Origin: Acanthamoeba castellanii str. Neff
Lineage: Eukaryota > Discosea > Longamoebia > Acanthamoebidae
Assembly (NCBI RefSeq): GCF_000313135.1
Contig: NW_004457394.1
Coordinates: 75,760-139,759, forward strand
DNA: 64,000 nt
Reading direction: 5' to 3'
The translations under genes were made by a program, and so were the position numbers. Every line of letters starts with the position of its first letter. Position 1 is the stretch's first letter. Positions 1-12,100 of this stretch are shown here, piece by piece. The notes beneath the pieces were generated by a model. It saw only the letters and a program-made list of their open reading frames with translations. It searched no databases and was not told the origin of the DNA.

Positions 1-576
1 CGCGAGGCCACGCGCGTGTGGGCCCGGAGTATGGGCAAGGTGTGGACCTGGTCGTCGCAGGCCGTGCACAGGTGACCCCCGCACACGCTGCAGAACCACT
101 CGGCGTCCTGCTTCGCGCAGTTCTCGCACGGCCGCTGTGGCGGGAGGGCCGCCGCCTGGGCTGATGGCTGGAGGTGGAGGTGGTGGGCGATGAGGTCGAC
201 CAGGTCGAAGTTGCGCGGGAGCGCGTGCACGCCGCCGCCGCCGGGTCCCTGCTGCTGGCGTAGTGGGGTCGGGGTGCGACACTTGGGGCACTCCAGCGCG
301 GCGCGTGCGCCACAGGCGATTTGTGTGAGGCAGCTGCTGCAGAACCTGCACACGCCCACGCCCACTCCCTCTTTAATAAAAATAAATACATCATTCTATT
401 ATTATTGGAGAAATAATAATATTATTTCATCATTAATTAATGAGTAAAATAATAGAAAATAAAATGAAAGCGTCGTACGAGTGGCCGCAGGTGAGAAGAC
501 GAGGCAGGTGGACGTCTTCATCAAAGGCCTCCAAACAGACGGCACACAACCCCACCACGTCCTCGCCCTTCTCCAT
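1..576 (-). CDS. RING finger / B-box protein, C-terminal part beyond the left edge
   Basis: TRIM-like architecture, probably a ubiquitin ligase. Exon 1 starts at the ATG at 576 and encodes CAVCLEAF then LLTCGHS. A donor at 478/479 joins to an acceptor just before 345, restoring GHSFCSSC and later ECPKCRT, which completes a C3HC4 RING. After a Gly/Pro linker a B-box follows, with CENC, WFCSVC, LCTACD and QVHTL, and the reading frame is still open at base 1. The intron (346-478) is AT-rich, unlike the GC-rich exons. RING plus B-box order is seen directly; ligase activity is inferred from the family. The N-terminus is very short (about 10 residues before the first RING cysteine), so a further upstream exon is possible. 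The C-terminal domains lie outside the window. Confidence 0.8.
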
Positions 577-700
577 TCTTTCGTTGTAACGCCGAACACC
601 TTTGTTTCGGTGGTTTCGCAATTCCGTGTAATCTGGTCACCAGGTGACACAGCTCACCCCAAACTCCACAAGGGCGGGGAGAAGAAGAGTGAGGCTCACG

Positions 701-2208
701 CTAGTTGGCCTTCTTCTTCTTGGCGGCGGCGGCCTTGGTGGCGGGCTTCTTGGCCGCGGGCTTCTTGGGCTTGGAGGGCTTGGCACCCGAGTTGTTCCAG
801 TAGAGGAAGATCTGGCCGATGATGATGGCGTTCAGGGAGGCGCCCACGATGTAGCCGATGAGCACTGGTGGACCAAACATGGCGGGAGAAGGTGAGACAC
901 TCAACACGACGCGACGCGACATACACGCACACGACACATGACACGTACCAAGAGGATCATCGATTTCCTGGAGGGTAGTGAAGATGCGGGCCAGCGAACC
1001 ACCGAAGTTAAGGAACCAGGTGATGAAGGAGAGCTGGCCGGTGGACTTGTTCTGTTTTTTGTTTGCGGCGGAAGAGGGGCGGTGTGGGTGGTGGTGGTGA
1101 GAAGCCTGTTTCACACTGGCTCCAGAGCTCTGCACAGAGGCAACGTACCCTGTAGCTCTCCCAGATCTGGGGAAGGCGGCTGGCAATCACGATGGGCGTG
1201 ACGCAGCCCTGCATGATCTGGAGGGCGGAGAAGGGGACGAAGCCGCCGAGCAGCGCGTACACGGCAGCGCCGTAGAGGGCAATGCCAGCGAGGCCCTGCA
1301 CGAAAGAGAAAGAAAGGGAGAGAGAAGAAGTGGTTGTGAGAGAGCGGTCGCTACTTGTAGGCCACCAAGTGTGTAGACGCACCTGGAAGCCAACGCCGCC
1401 GTGCTCGAAGGAGAGGATCTGGCAGATGATGAGCAGGTCTGTGAAGTAATGTAGAAGAAGTAGAAGTAGAAGAAAAGGTTAGAACGTAAAATGTAAAGAC
1501 AAGATGAAGGCTCAAGAAGAAGAAGAAGAAAGAGGAATTGAAGAAGGAAGAGCCGTACTGGCGCCGGCAACGAAGACCGACTCGCCGTAGGTCATGAAGG
1601 GGAAGCCCTTGCTGTAGCTGTACGAGAACGAGATCGTGACCCTGTTGTTGTTGTGGTTGTTGTACGGTGAACCGTTAGCGCTGCCATGAGTAGTGCCGAA
1701 CAGAAGAGGAAGAAGAAACAAAGCATGTAGAACGTTCTACGCGCTCTGTTGGTGGAGAAGACGGAAGAAGAGAAGAAGAAGAAGGAGAAGAAGTACGAGA
1801 GGAGCTCGAGAAGAACGCCGAGCATGGCGAGGCCCTTGGCGCTCCTGCTGTTCTGGACCTTGAGGATCTGCGGCAGCTTGTAGACCAGCGAACCGGCCAC
1901 GACGCCGAAGCTAAGGAACTTGCTCAGCAGCATCTTCAGGCAGGGCACGTCTGCAGGGGCCAAGAAGAAGAGAAAGAAAAACGTGTAGCGCACGAAAATC
2001 AGATGGGGCTCGAGATGGAATCGAAGCGAGAACTCTCGAAAACGGGAGCGTACCAAGGAAGTTGTGGTCAACCACGAGCTGCTTGAAGCAGTGCTCACCC
2101 ATAAATTCAACGAGGTTTTCTAATTCAACCGCGATTGATGAGGTTAACGATACGTTATGAATTACGCATGATCACAGCTGCACGCAAAGGGCACGTACTG
2201 AGCTCCAT
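701..2208 (-). CDS. MPDU1: Mannose-P-dolichol utilization defect 1 homologue (PQ-loop membrane protein)
   Basis: ER multi-pass protein needed for use of dolichol-phosphate mannose/glucose as donors in N-glycan and GPI assembly. Seven exons can be followed. The conserved PQ-loop 1 reads [15 protein letters not shown] then [12 protein letters not shown] and [15 protein letters not shown]. Later exons carry [29 protein letters not shown], the second PQ-loop [13 protein letters not shown], and [21 protein letters not shown] with LQEIDDPL, matching the family order. The tail is Lys/Ala-rich ([19 protein letters not shown]), a likely cytosolic ER-retention-type end. The start is placed at the ATG at 2208, because its short exon splices into [19 protein letters not shown]; an internal ATG at 2102 is the alternative. 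Donors are GTACG or GTGCG. It is divergent from AP5B1, 358 bp apart. Family assignment is strong; only the first exon is uncertain. Confidence 0.9.
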
Positions 2209-2565
2209 GATGTCGATCTTGATCTTGTCGTAGCGTGAAGAGGAACGTTGAGGCCACCAAAGCAAAGAGAAGAAAAAAAGAAGGGAATTGTACAAAAAAA
2301 ATACGTCACCTTGACATTCCTTGACCCGGCCTACCATAAATTCTAATCCCACATTCCAACGCCTTTTCCTGCTCAAAATACACAATAATCTGATTTAATC
2401 TGATTTAAGATTTGCTGCACTGGCGTGCCTTGAGTTGCACTCGGTCCCACAGCCCTAATCGAGAAGTAATTTAAGTTTTGCACACTTCGCACGATTTATT
2501 CATCTGGGCCGCTTCACCAGCGCGCGGCCAACGTTGCAACATCAGCACACGCGCCATCGGGAAAG
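2209..2565. promoter_or_regulatory. Divergent intergenic region between MPDU1 and AP5B1
   Basis: Gene-free stretch of 357 bases between two start codons on opposite strands, so it must hold both promoters. It is markedly more AT-rich than the flanking exons and contains several TGATTTAA-like runs near 2390-2410. I see no clear TATA box at a convincing distance from either start. Confidence 0.4.
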
Positions 2566-5500
2566 ATGGAAATATGGATGGAGCCCGTGGGCGGCGCTGT
2601 GGGTCCCATCTACGACGTCGAGTGGTACCGGATTATGGACGCATTTCGCCAATCTCACGCCGAGCGCGAGAAGGTCATGCGAGACTACCCAGAAGACCAG
2701 CTGCTCGACCAGCTCCTCCTCACCCTCCGGTACAGTCCCTCTTCTCCTACACTGAGCACACCAGTGATTCATTTATTTATTTATTATTTATTATTATTAT
2801 TCTTTTTCACGTTACGTACCTTTTAATTCGAATAATTTAGTTTTATTTATTTATTTATTGTGCTCACGTCGCACCACAGGGCGGAAGTGAGGGACGACTC
2901 GCCGGAGGAGGTGCTCAAGTGCAACCTGCTCGTCTTCCTCCAGGAGAACGTCATGTACTTCCTCGCCGAGGACGCACAGAGGTACACCAAGTCGCGTGTT
3001 GCGGTGTTGTCGCAACGGGCGTGCCGTTGACGTGTGTGTGTTGTGTGTCGTCATGTGTCGTGCAGCACGGAGAAGGTGTGCGCGCAGCTCAACAGCATCT
3101 TGAATCACATCGGGGAATCGAACGGCCTCATCTTTATCAAGTGCAACGTGCTGGCCACCCTGACCACCATTCTCCTCGAGCTTGAACTCATCCGCACGCA
3201 GGTCCCTTTCCCCTCCTGCGTCGCTTTCGCTTTCGCTTTCTCTCTTTCTCCCTCCCCCCCTCTGCAGGTGCACCAAAAAAACGCGCCATTTACATTGCTT
3301 GTCTCGATACAGCCGCGAGTGTTTGAATCGTTTGTGGAGGTGCTGTTCGACATCATCAGCCACATCAATTCGCCCGCCGATCGAGTGTTGCGCGCTGCCG
3401 TGCGTCCATCCTTATTCATTCTCTTCAAGGCCGCCATGAATGCCACTTCTAACTCGCGTGGTGGCTGGTCGTGTGTGCGTGTGTGATGGAAACAAAGGCG
3501 TGCGATTGCCTGCGAGAGTTGGCCCTCACCTACCCCAAGCTGCTCACCAAATCCCTAGGCCACCTCTACAAGTACTGAAATTTATTTACCATTTCATTTT
3601 CAAAAGAAGGCGACTGGTTAATTATATTAAACTTTTTATTTATTTTAGTTTTTGCCAGCAGGAGGTGTCCCACGCCGTGCAGTCCTACCTCGGCCTCTTC
3701 TCCTCGGCCTTCGTCTCCTGCTCGTCGGCCATCTTCGAGGACCCCAGCGCCCAGCTGCAGGGCCACGACGGCGTCGACGCCGACGACAGCGCCTCCGCCT
3801 CCGCCTCGTCTTCGTCGCTCTCCTCTCCCTTCGCCTCCACCTCGTCCCTCCCCTCCCTCGCCGCAGCACCACCGTCGCCCTTCGCCGGCTCCAGCTACAT
3901 CAACTACGGCTCGAGCTCCTCCTACACGCTCATGCGGGGCGGCGAGAACCGCGAGTGGAGCCTCTCGAGCGGCGGCGGCGAGCGGACGTCGTCGTCGGCG
4001 CACCTCTCGATGCCGGGAGCCTCGCTGCTCTCTGTGGTCGCGCCGCTCTGCCCGTTTCACATTCCAGAGGACGTCCAGCTCCGCCCGCTCGCCTACCCCA
4101 GCCAGTCGGCTGCGTCGACGTCGCGTCGACGTCGGTCGCCTCCGCGTCAGCCGCATCGTCGTTGAACGCGGCCGCGCAGTCGTCGTCGGTCCCGCTGCTG
4201 CACATTCCAGACGCATTCCTGCGAGACGTGCGACGCTCGGTGTCGCTGCTCGTGGAGAGCGCCCCGCGGGTGACCGACTGGGGCCTGGCCACCATCCTCG
4301 AGCAGCTCATCACCTTCGTCGCCCGCACCGGTGCGCGCCTCGTTCATGATTTATTATTTATTATTTACATTATTTTATTTACAACTGGTGCCCTAATCGA
4401 TGAAACTCACTCCGTGTGTTGTGTCGTTGGTCGTGTCGTGCGGTGTCGTGTCGCCACCAGACTTCCACGTGATGTGTTCAAGCACTACTTCTTCCACTAC
4501 CTCTACACGAACTCGCTGGTGATGCTCCACGCGGTGGTGACGATCATGCTGCGCTTCCCCGAGGTCATGCAGACCGGCGACTACCGCAAGCTCATCGACC
4601 AGCTCTTCCGCCTCGTCGACGAGCCTCTCCTGTGCGCCTCACTTCCTGCGCACACGCACACACCAACGCACATGCTCATGACCTGACACACTAACACACA
4701 CACACACACACCACACACACACACACACACCGCATACGCACACGTAGGTCGACTGAGCGGAGGATAATGGTGATCGAGTGGCTCACGTCGCTCGAGCGAT
4801 TCTTCCCCGACGCGCTGGTCTACCACCTCATGCTGCCCGAAAGCCCGCCGCCTTCGCCTTCGGCCCCGCGGCGCGTGGGCGACCAACCGGCGATGTCGTC
4901 GCCGCCCTCCGCCCCGGCCGACGCGATCACGCCCGCCATGCGACAGAGCCTGCCGCCCCTCCTCTTCCAGTACTACAACCGCTTCTATCCGGTCATCTTC
5001 GACTCGTGGGAGCTCCGCGAAGCCAAACTATATCCTCCTCCACCTCCCTCTGTGTCTCGTGTGCGGCGTGTTCGTCTGCGTGTCGTGTCGTGAACGCGTG
5101 TCGTGCGCCTTAACTCTGATACGCTTGCGCTGTGCTCCTGCTTTAACGCCGACACCGCTGTGCCGCCGCCGTACGTGCTTTCCTCCCCCCATTGCTAGCG
5201 CCAATCGCTAACTGCACGCACGCGCTTGCGACCGATAGGACTATACTGCGGGTGCTGGCGTGCGTGGAGGAGTACCGCTTCTACGCGTCCGCCGCTCGGC
5301 CAACCGTCATCGCCTTCCGCGTCCTCAGCGCCATGCTCCTCTCCTTCACCGAACTCTACGCCGAAATCTACAAGTACCACTCTCTTGCTCAGCTTTCCTC
5401 CCGGTTGCCCTCACTCACTTCGTGTGGTGTGTGTGTGTGTGTCGCGCGTGTCGTGTGTGTCGTGTAGATATTTGCTCAATCTGATTCTTCACATGCCCAA

Positions 5501-6047
5501 GTTCCTGCCCAACGTGATCAAGCTCATCAACGACATCAAGGACAGCCCGATCGCGGCCACGTCCAAGGTGGCCGCCGTGCTGCTGTCGTCGCTGAACGAG
5601 GTCTTTGCCACGCACCCCATCAACCGGCTGGCCCAGTACCTGTCCATCCTCGAGCCCATCGTGTCCGAACCCTCCATCGACCCCACGGTACGCCGCTTCA
5701 CCACCCGACATGCTACCTGGCCGACCAGCACTGACTCATGTCCGCACACACGACACACACGACACACACGGCACACACGGCACACACGGCACACACGGCA
5801 CACACGGCACACACGGCACACACGGCACACACGGCACACACGGCACACACGGCACACACGGCGTATACGACACGCACGGCACGTGGAACAGAATCTGCTG
5901 CGTAAGGTGCTGCAGTTCCTCAAGCAGACGAACTACTGCCAACAGGGAAAGTGGAACGAGGGCGACTCGGTCCTCGCAATCAGCAGGTGCGCCCGACGGC
6001 CCAAAGGTCTCTCTTAACCTCAAGAAGTAGGAATTAATTCTCACCGC

Positions 6048-6113
<66 letters not shown>

Positions 6114-8334
6114 TGCGCGTCGTGCGCGTCGTGCGTCATACGTGACAGAGCGGCTCTGTTGACGCACCCCACGCGGCTCGTGTTCAAGCCGTTGGGCGAG
6201 GTGCTGCTGTTCTGCGTGCACAACTACGCCGATGTTGACATCCGCGATCGCGCTTACTTCTACTACCAGCTCCTCACCCACGTTTCCTCCGATCGACTTC
6301 GCGTACGTGCCGCACACACGACACACTCCACCGCACACGCACACGCCACGCGCAGCGTGCGCTAATCGGTGGATCGTTTATTGTTGGCACGCGCAGACCA
6401 TTTTGACGCCGCTGTCGGACCTGCAGGCGGAGGATGAGGAGAAGACCATCGGAATGCAAACCACGCACCTCCCCAAGATCCCCGTCCTGACCTACCCCCT
6501 GCACAGCCAACTTTCGCTCGCGCGACGGCCTGCCGGGCCGCAGCTCTCGCCATCAGTGTCGCCCGCGTCGTCGCCCGTGCAGCAGCACAGCGACAGCGAG
6601 GCACACGGCGAGGGAACGCGAAGCGCAATTGACGAAGCGCGAGGAAAGAACGAAGCTGAAGAACGAAAGCGAAGCGCGGAGGAGGAGGAGAGACGACGGG
6701 ACGAGGCGGCGCGCGAGGCAGAGGAGAAGCTGTTCCGGGACTACTACGCCCGCGTGGTGGCCGACAGCGCCAACGCCGACGCAGTCGACGCCGGCGACGC
6801 CTGTACGCTGACCCAGCAGCAGCGCCAGCGGCGGCCGAGCTTCACGCTCGACTTCACGCTGCGCTTCAAGACCGAGGCCGAGCAGCTGCGCGATGTGTCG
6901 ACAAACCACCACCACTCGATGATGTCGACAGACGCGTCGGCCCTGACCGGCAAGACCCTGCCCGCCAAGCTCTACACGCTGGTCCTCAGCTTCGCGCCGT
7001 CGCGCCTCTACGAGCCGCTCGCCAGCGTCCACATCCCCTATCTGTGCCGCGGCGAAGATGCGATGATGACGTCATCATCGCCATCGGCGTCGGCGGTGCC
7101 GTCATTGTCGTCGACGTCGTCGGGCTTCGCAGTGCCGCGGCGCCGCGGTCGGTGGGCCAACGCCAGCGGCGAGGCGGAGGCTCCGCCGGCAGCGGCGGGC
7201 GGCGAGGCGGCGCGGTTCCCCTACGTCTACGACGTGACGATCGCCTTCCGGCCGCTGGCTCCGCTGCCCGCGTCGTTCGCCGTCAACTCGACCTTCAACG
7301 ACCGCGAGGGCCACATCTGCGAGGGCCAGATGGAGCCCCTCCACGTCCACTTCACCGACCTCTTCCTCCCCCTCCCCCTGGCGTCTTCGTCTTCGTCTTT
7401 GTCGTCTTCGTCTTCGTTCTCTTCGGTGTCGACATTGTCGACGTCACCAGAGGAGGAGGCGGGGGATGAGGAGGACTCCCGGGTCGAGGGAGCGGCGGCG
7501 CCGCTGGCCGGGGACGCGCTCCTGCGGGCGATGTGGCGACAGCTGTGGCGACGCGTGGGCCTGCCGGGCCTGGGCGTTTCCTCTTCCGCTGCCGAATCGC
7601 ATGACGACAGGTTCCATCATGCTCCGCACACAACGCACGCAACACGCGACACGCACCACACACCACACACCACACACACGTACATTGACGGCCTATGACA
7701 CACGCGCGAATGATGTTGATCGGTGCCAATATGTGCAGAGAGGAGAGCGGTCGGTCGGTCAAGTACCTGGCCAAGGGGCGGGAGGTCATGACCCGAATCA
7801 TCCACCGCCACTTCGGCCGATTTATTGTTCCCCAGGATCGGCGTATGCACACGATCTCCACCTCAATTCAATCACGATGAGCGCTCATCAATTCAATCGC
7901 TCACTGTGTGTGGTGTGTGCGGTGTGTGCGGTGTGCGTGTGCGGCCCTGCACGCCCCACAGGCGACGATGATAGTGACGACGGTGAAGAGGGAGGTGACG
8001 CCGACGCCGTGACGGTGCTCCGTGTAATGATCTTCCTACCACCGCGCTATCACCTCCTCGTCAAGGCCAAGATGCAACGTGACGCCACCATCCTCGACAT
8101 CCGGTTCGTCTCTCACTCTCCTTCACCGCAGCAACTTTCATGTAAACAGCTTGCATGGCAGGTGGAGACCGCACGTGGTTGTGGTTGCGGTTTGAGTTTG
8201 ATTGGCGCCCTGGCATCAAAATGTTTTCTTTTTAACCTTCTTCGCCATGACCCGTTGTGGTGTGCAGGACCGACTTTTGGCGCGTGCTGCCTTACGTTGA
8301 CCCGCTCTTCGATTCCCTGTGTGCTTCCCCGTGA
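2566..8334 (+). CDS. AP5B1: AP-5 complex subunit beta-1 homologue
   Basis: Large beta-type subunit of the fifth adaptor complex, which acts at late endosomes/lysosomes independently of clathrin. Exon 1 starts at ATG 2566. The N-terminal half is helical repeat sequence: CNLLVFLQENVMYFLAED, ACDCLRELALTYPKLLTKSL, VIEWLTSLERFFP, LLNLILHMPKFLPNVIKLI. The C-terminal half matches human AP5B1 in order: RDRAYFYYQLLTHV, LYTLVLSFAPSRLYEPL, VHIPYLC, GHICEGQMEPLHVHFTDLF, and a last exon TDFWRVLPYVDPL ending at TGA 8332-8334. An acidic, Ser-rich insert separates these parts. Introns hold long simple repeats at 5760-5870 and 6048-6112. The frame breaks twice, near 4110-4165 and 4475 (see findings). Family call is strong; the exact exon list between 5030 and 5240 is not resolved. 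Confidence 0.88.
5751..5870 (+). repeat. 9-bp tandem repeat (GGCACACAC) in an AP5B1 intron
   Basis: About a dozen near-perfect head-to-tail copies of GGCACACAC, flanked by GACACACAC variants. It lies wholly inside an intron and has no stop codon in any of the six frames. Confidence 0.95.
6048..6112 (+). repeat. (GT)n microsatellite in an AP5B1 intron
   Basis: Uninterrupted alternating G-T run of about 65 bases, ending in GGTGCGCGTCGTGCGCGTCGTGC just upstream of the acceptor of the next exon. Confidence 0.97.
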
Positions 8335-9165
8335 ACGCGCGCGTGTGCAACAAGACTGCTTCTACACTTTCGCCCGTCTATGCGGCGTGGCCACATCTTG
8401 CTTGGCTCTCTCGGCATCTCTCGCATCGGGGGGAGGGGACCACTGCGTGGCGTTTTTCGCACATTTTACGTCTGTTACATGTGTCTTTTCCTTGTCCGTT
8501 CGCTATTTTGCGTGGGCACCTATTTTGGTCATCCTAAAATCAGACCAATGGGCACCGTTGCTAATTAAATCAATCTGAATTCTGATTCGCGGATGTGATT
8601 GTGTCGACAAGCTAGATCTCGCCCTGATCAGAACAGGCCAAGTTGTCGCGACTTTTCGACCTGCTGCCCCATTCGCCTTTCTTTGTTGAGCCCGCGTCTG
8701 TTGGTTTCTTCTTTGTCTTGGTGGTTCTTCGACTCGCTGGCTCGTCAACCTTGTGGTGAGGAGCCAAGCCTCGATAGATTTATCGCTCTCCGCTCAGCAA
8801 AGACACAAATAACAACGCGCACAAGGGGCGTGTATAAGAACAACTCTTGCCGTTATCTCTTATCTCATATCACCCCCAACTCGACCGAGACCCTCTTCTT
8901 CTCCATCTATTGTTTTTACTCCACCTGTCCTTTGCCGACCCCACCTCTGCATCTGTGGTCACCACTAGCGGCTTCGAGGCTGCCCTGCGCTGGTTAGGTA
9001 CCCTTTCGAGTAACCTTCTTGCTCTGTGTGGCCCGCAGGAACTTTTTTCGTTACATAGGCCGGGACCGGCGCACTTGTTGATGTCTCTTCCTGGGCCTTG
9101 CCTGTCTCTGACTCGTCTTGTGGTTACATTTGTATCGACCCACACAGCAGAGGGCGACCCAGAAC
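8335..9165. other. Intergenic: AP5B1 3' flank and hybrid kinase 5' flank
   Basis: About 830 bases with open frames in both directions but no recognisable family and no consistent splice pattern. It probably contains the 3' UTR of AP5B1, the promoter and the 5' UTR of the histidine kinase gene. The sequence is pyrimidine-rich on the plus strand around 8850-8950, as expected near a transcription start, but no defined element is clear. Confidence 0.5.
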
Positions 9166-12100
9166 ATGCACAGCGGGGCTCCAGACGCAGCAGGCACGGT
9201 GGCCGTCACCTCCCTCAAGAGGGGGCGCCAGGCGACTGCAGCGCTGTCGTGCGCGACGAAGGGGACACCTCCAACGGAGTTAAAAAAGCAAAGAACGAAA
9301 GCGACAGTACTCGTCGGCGGAGTCAAGGCTGCCGCAGGAACCTGCGGCTTTCCTTCCGCAACAACTTCCACCACCACGACCACGACGAACCAGACCGCTT
9401 GGGGTCACGAAAGAACGAAGGCGGTGGGAGGAGGAAGCGGAGGAGGCGCGATGATAGAAAGAGCGAAAGCGAAGGCGATGGCGACGGCAATGGTGGTCTC
9501 GGAAAGATGGACCCGGGCACACGCCGGCGCCCTTCGATTCCTCAGCCCATCTTCGCTTGCGACGGCGGTGGAAGAAGAGCGGAGCAAGGGGCGTGCGCTG
9601 ATAAACCTCCATCTGGGCTTCCTCTTCTGCTGCATCTTCTACGCCATTTGTGCCCTTCTCATCGACGGCACCCTCATGACCGACAACGGACTCGTTTTTT
9701 TCCTCGGCTTTGTATGTCCCCTTCGCTTTCGCTTTCGCTTTCGTTCTTTTAGTCTGATCCAAAAGAGATCAACATAAATAAATGGAATAAATAAATAATT
9801 TTACAAATAAAAATGGCAGCCTAACCTCCGTTGTTTCTTTATTTTTTTTGCAGGTGTTTTACCTTTCGAATTTGTTGGTATACCGAGCATGGGGCAACTT
9901 GTACGTTACGGCGATGCTGTTGCTACTCTTCATCGAGCACACCATCATGTTCAAGGTGAACTCCTCTCTCCCGTGATACCACCTTCCCTGCTCCTTCCTG
10001 TCCCCTTCCTCATTTCTCATTTCTCATTCTTCATTCCTCCCTCTCTCTCTTCCCCCACAAGTCTTACCTAGACGGACCGCACTCTGAAACTTTCTTCTGG
10101 TGCGCACGACACACACCTCACACGACACACACACACACACACATACATACACAACACGCACGCAACACGCAACACACACGACACACAACGCGACACTCAT
10201 CGATCGTTGTTGGGATCGTCGGGTGTAGGGTGATCCTGCTGCCGCAGTTGGTGTTCTTCCTGCTGGGCCAGCGCTCGGGCGCCTTCTTCCTGGCGATGGC
10301 CATGTTCCACACGGCCCTCCTCTACCTCATCCAGGTCGTCTCCACTTCCCCCGCCTGCGGCCTCCTGGGCTGGACCACCGTCGACCAGTTTGTGACGACC
10401 GCCGCCGCGCCGCTGATGACGTGTCACGGCGCCGTCGACGATCTGTTGGGCGACGCGACGAGAGCGATGGGCCATGTGTCGGACGTCGGCTCATTGACGT
10501 CGTCGTCGGGCTGGCTCTCGGCGGTGATGGTGTCCAAGGGCTACGAGTCGCCGCACGGCATCTTCATCAACCGACTCTCGCTCATCCTGTTCGTCAGCAG
10601 CTTCGCCTTCTTCCACGAGAACCGGCGATCGCTTGCCCTGCGCCAAATCGAGGACACCCTCCGGTACCTCTTCGCTCTTAATTCAATTAATTAATATTAA
10701 TATTATTAACTGGTGCTTTTATTTATTTATTTATTTATTTATTTCAGAGAGAAGGAGGCGGTCAATGCGAGCTTGCAGCAGGCCACCAAGGCCAAGACCG
10801 ACTTCCTCGCCAACATGAGCCACGGTTCGTTTTTTAAATTTTATTTTATTTATTGTTCGCTTTTCCTTCGGTCTTCGTTCTTTGGAGGGCACTGACGCAA
10901 AGCGACACACTTTACAGAGCTGCGCACGCCTATGCACGGGATCATCGCGATGGCGTCCGATCTGAAGGAGATGCCGCTGCCCAGCAAGGCCCGCGAGGCC
11001 ATCGGCATCATCTCCGACTGTGCCGACCACCTCCTCTCCCTCGTCAACGACGTGCTTGACTTTGCTCGGTACCACCGCACGACACACAACACACACAACA
11101 CACACACGACACGACACGACACGACACGACACGACACGACACGACACGACACGACACGACACGACACGACACGACACGACACGACACGACACGACACACA
11201 CACGCACACACGGTCCGATACCGCATGCACGAGCTGCTCACCGCGACGTTCGAACTCGGTTCAGTATTGAGCAGAGCCAGCTGGAGCTGGAGCAGATCCC
11301 GTTCTGTATGACGTCGGAAGTGAAGAAGGCCCTCGCCATGCACTCGGTCATCGCCAAGCAGAAGGGCGTCTACCTCCTCGTCAAGAAAGTCCGCGTCTCC
11401 TTCCCCTACCACACCGGCGACCCGCTCCGCTTCCGGCAGATCATCATAAACCTCCTCTCCAACGCCATCAAGTTCACACCCGCCGGAGGTCTGCAATACC
11501 AACTCGACTGTGTCGTGTGTGTCGTGTGTGTCGTGTGTGTCGTGTGTGTCGTGTGTGTCGTGTGTGTCGTGTGTGTCGTGTGTGTCGTTCGTGTCGTGCG
11601 TGTCGTGCGTGTCGTGTCTCACTCTTCTCGTGTGCGTGTCCTTTTCAGGCCAAGTGAGCGTGTCGGTGGTGAACAAGAAGAGCAACCCCGAGCTCATTCG
11701 CGTCTCCGTGCAAGATACGGGTATCGGCATTCCCAAGAGCTCCCAGCCCCATCTCTTCGAGGTATACGCCGTGTGCGTCGTGTCGCGTGTGTCGTGTGTC
11801 GTGTGTCGTGTGCGATTTCTGATGTTCTGGCCGCGCTGCTGTGTGGTGTCGTCGATACAACAGAGCTTTTCGCAGCTGGATGCCTCGGTGCGACGCAAGT
11901 ACGGCGGGTCGGGCCTGGGCCTGTCGATCTGCAAGAAGCTGTGCGAGGCCATGGGCGGCGAGATCGAGTGCCGCAGCGAGGTCGGCAAGGGTAGCGACTT
12001 CGCGTTCTTCGTGTGCCTGCCGCCGACCACGAAGCAGAACTACCGCGAGGCGCGCGAGGGCGACGAGAGCGACCACAACGCCGCCGTGACACGTCAGCAC

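Noticed and set aside
5736..6344. Long Cys/Val/Pro or His/Thr repeat proteins on both strands
   Set aside because: Translations of intron tandem repeats open in all six frames, not genes.
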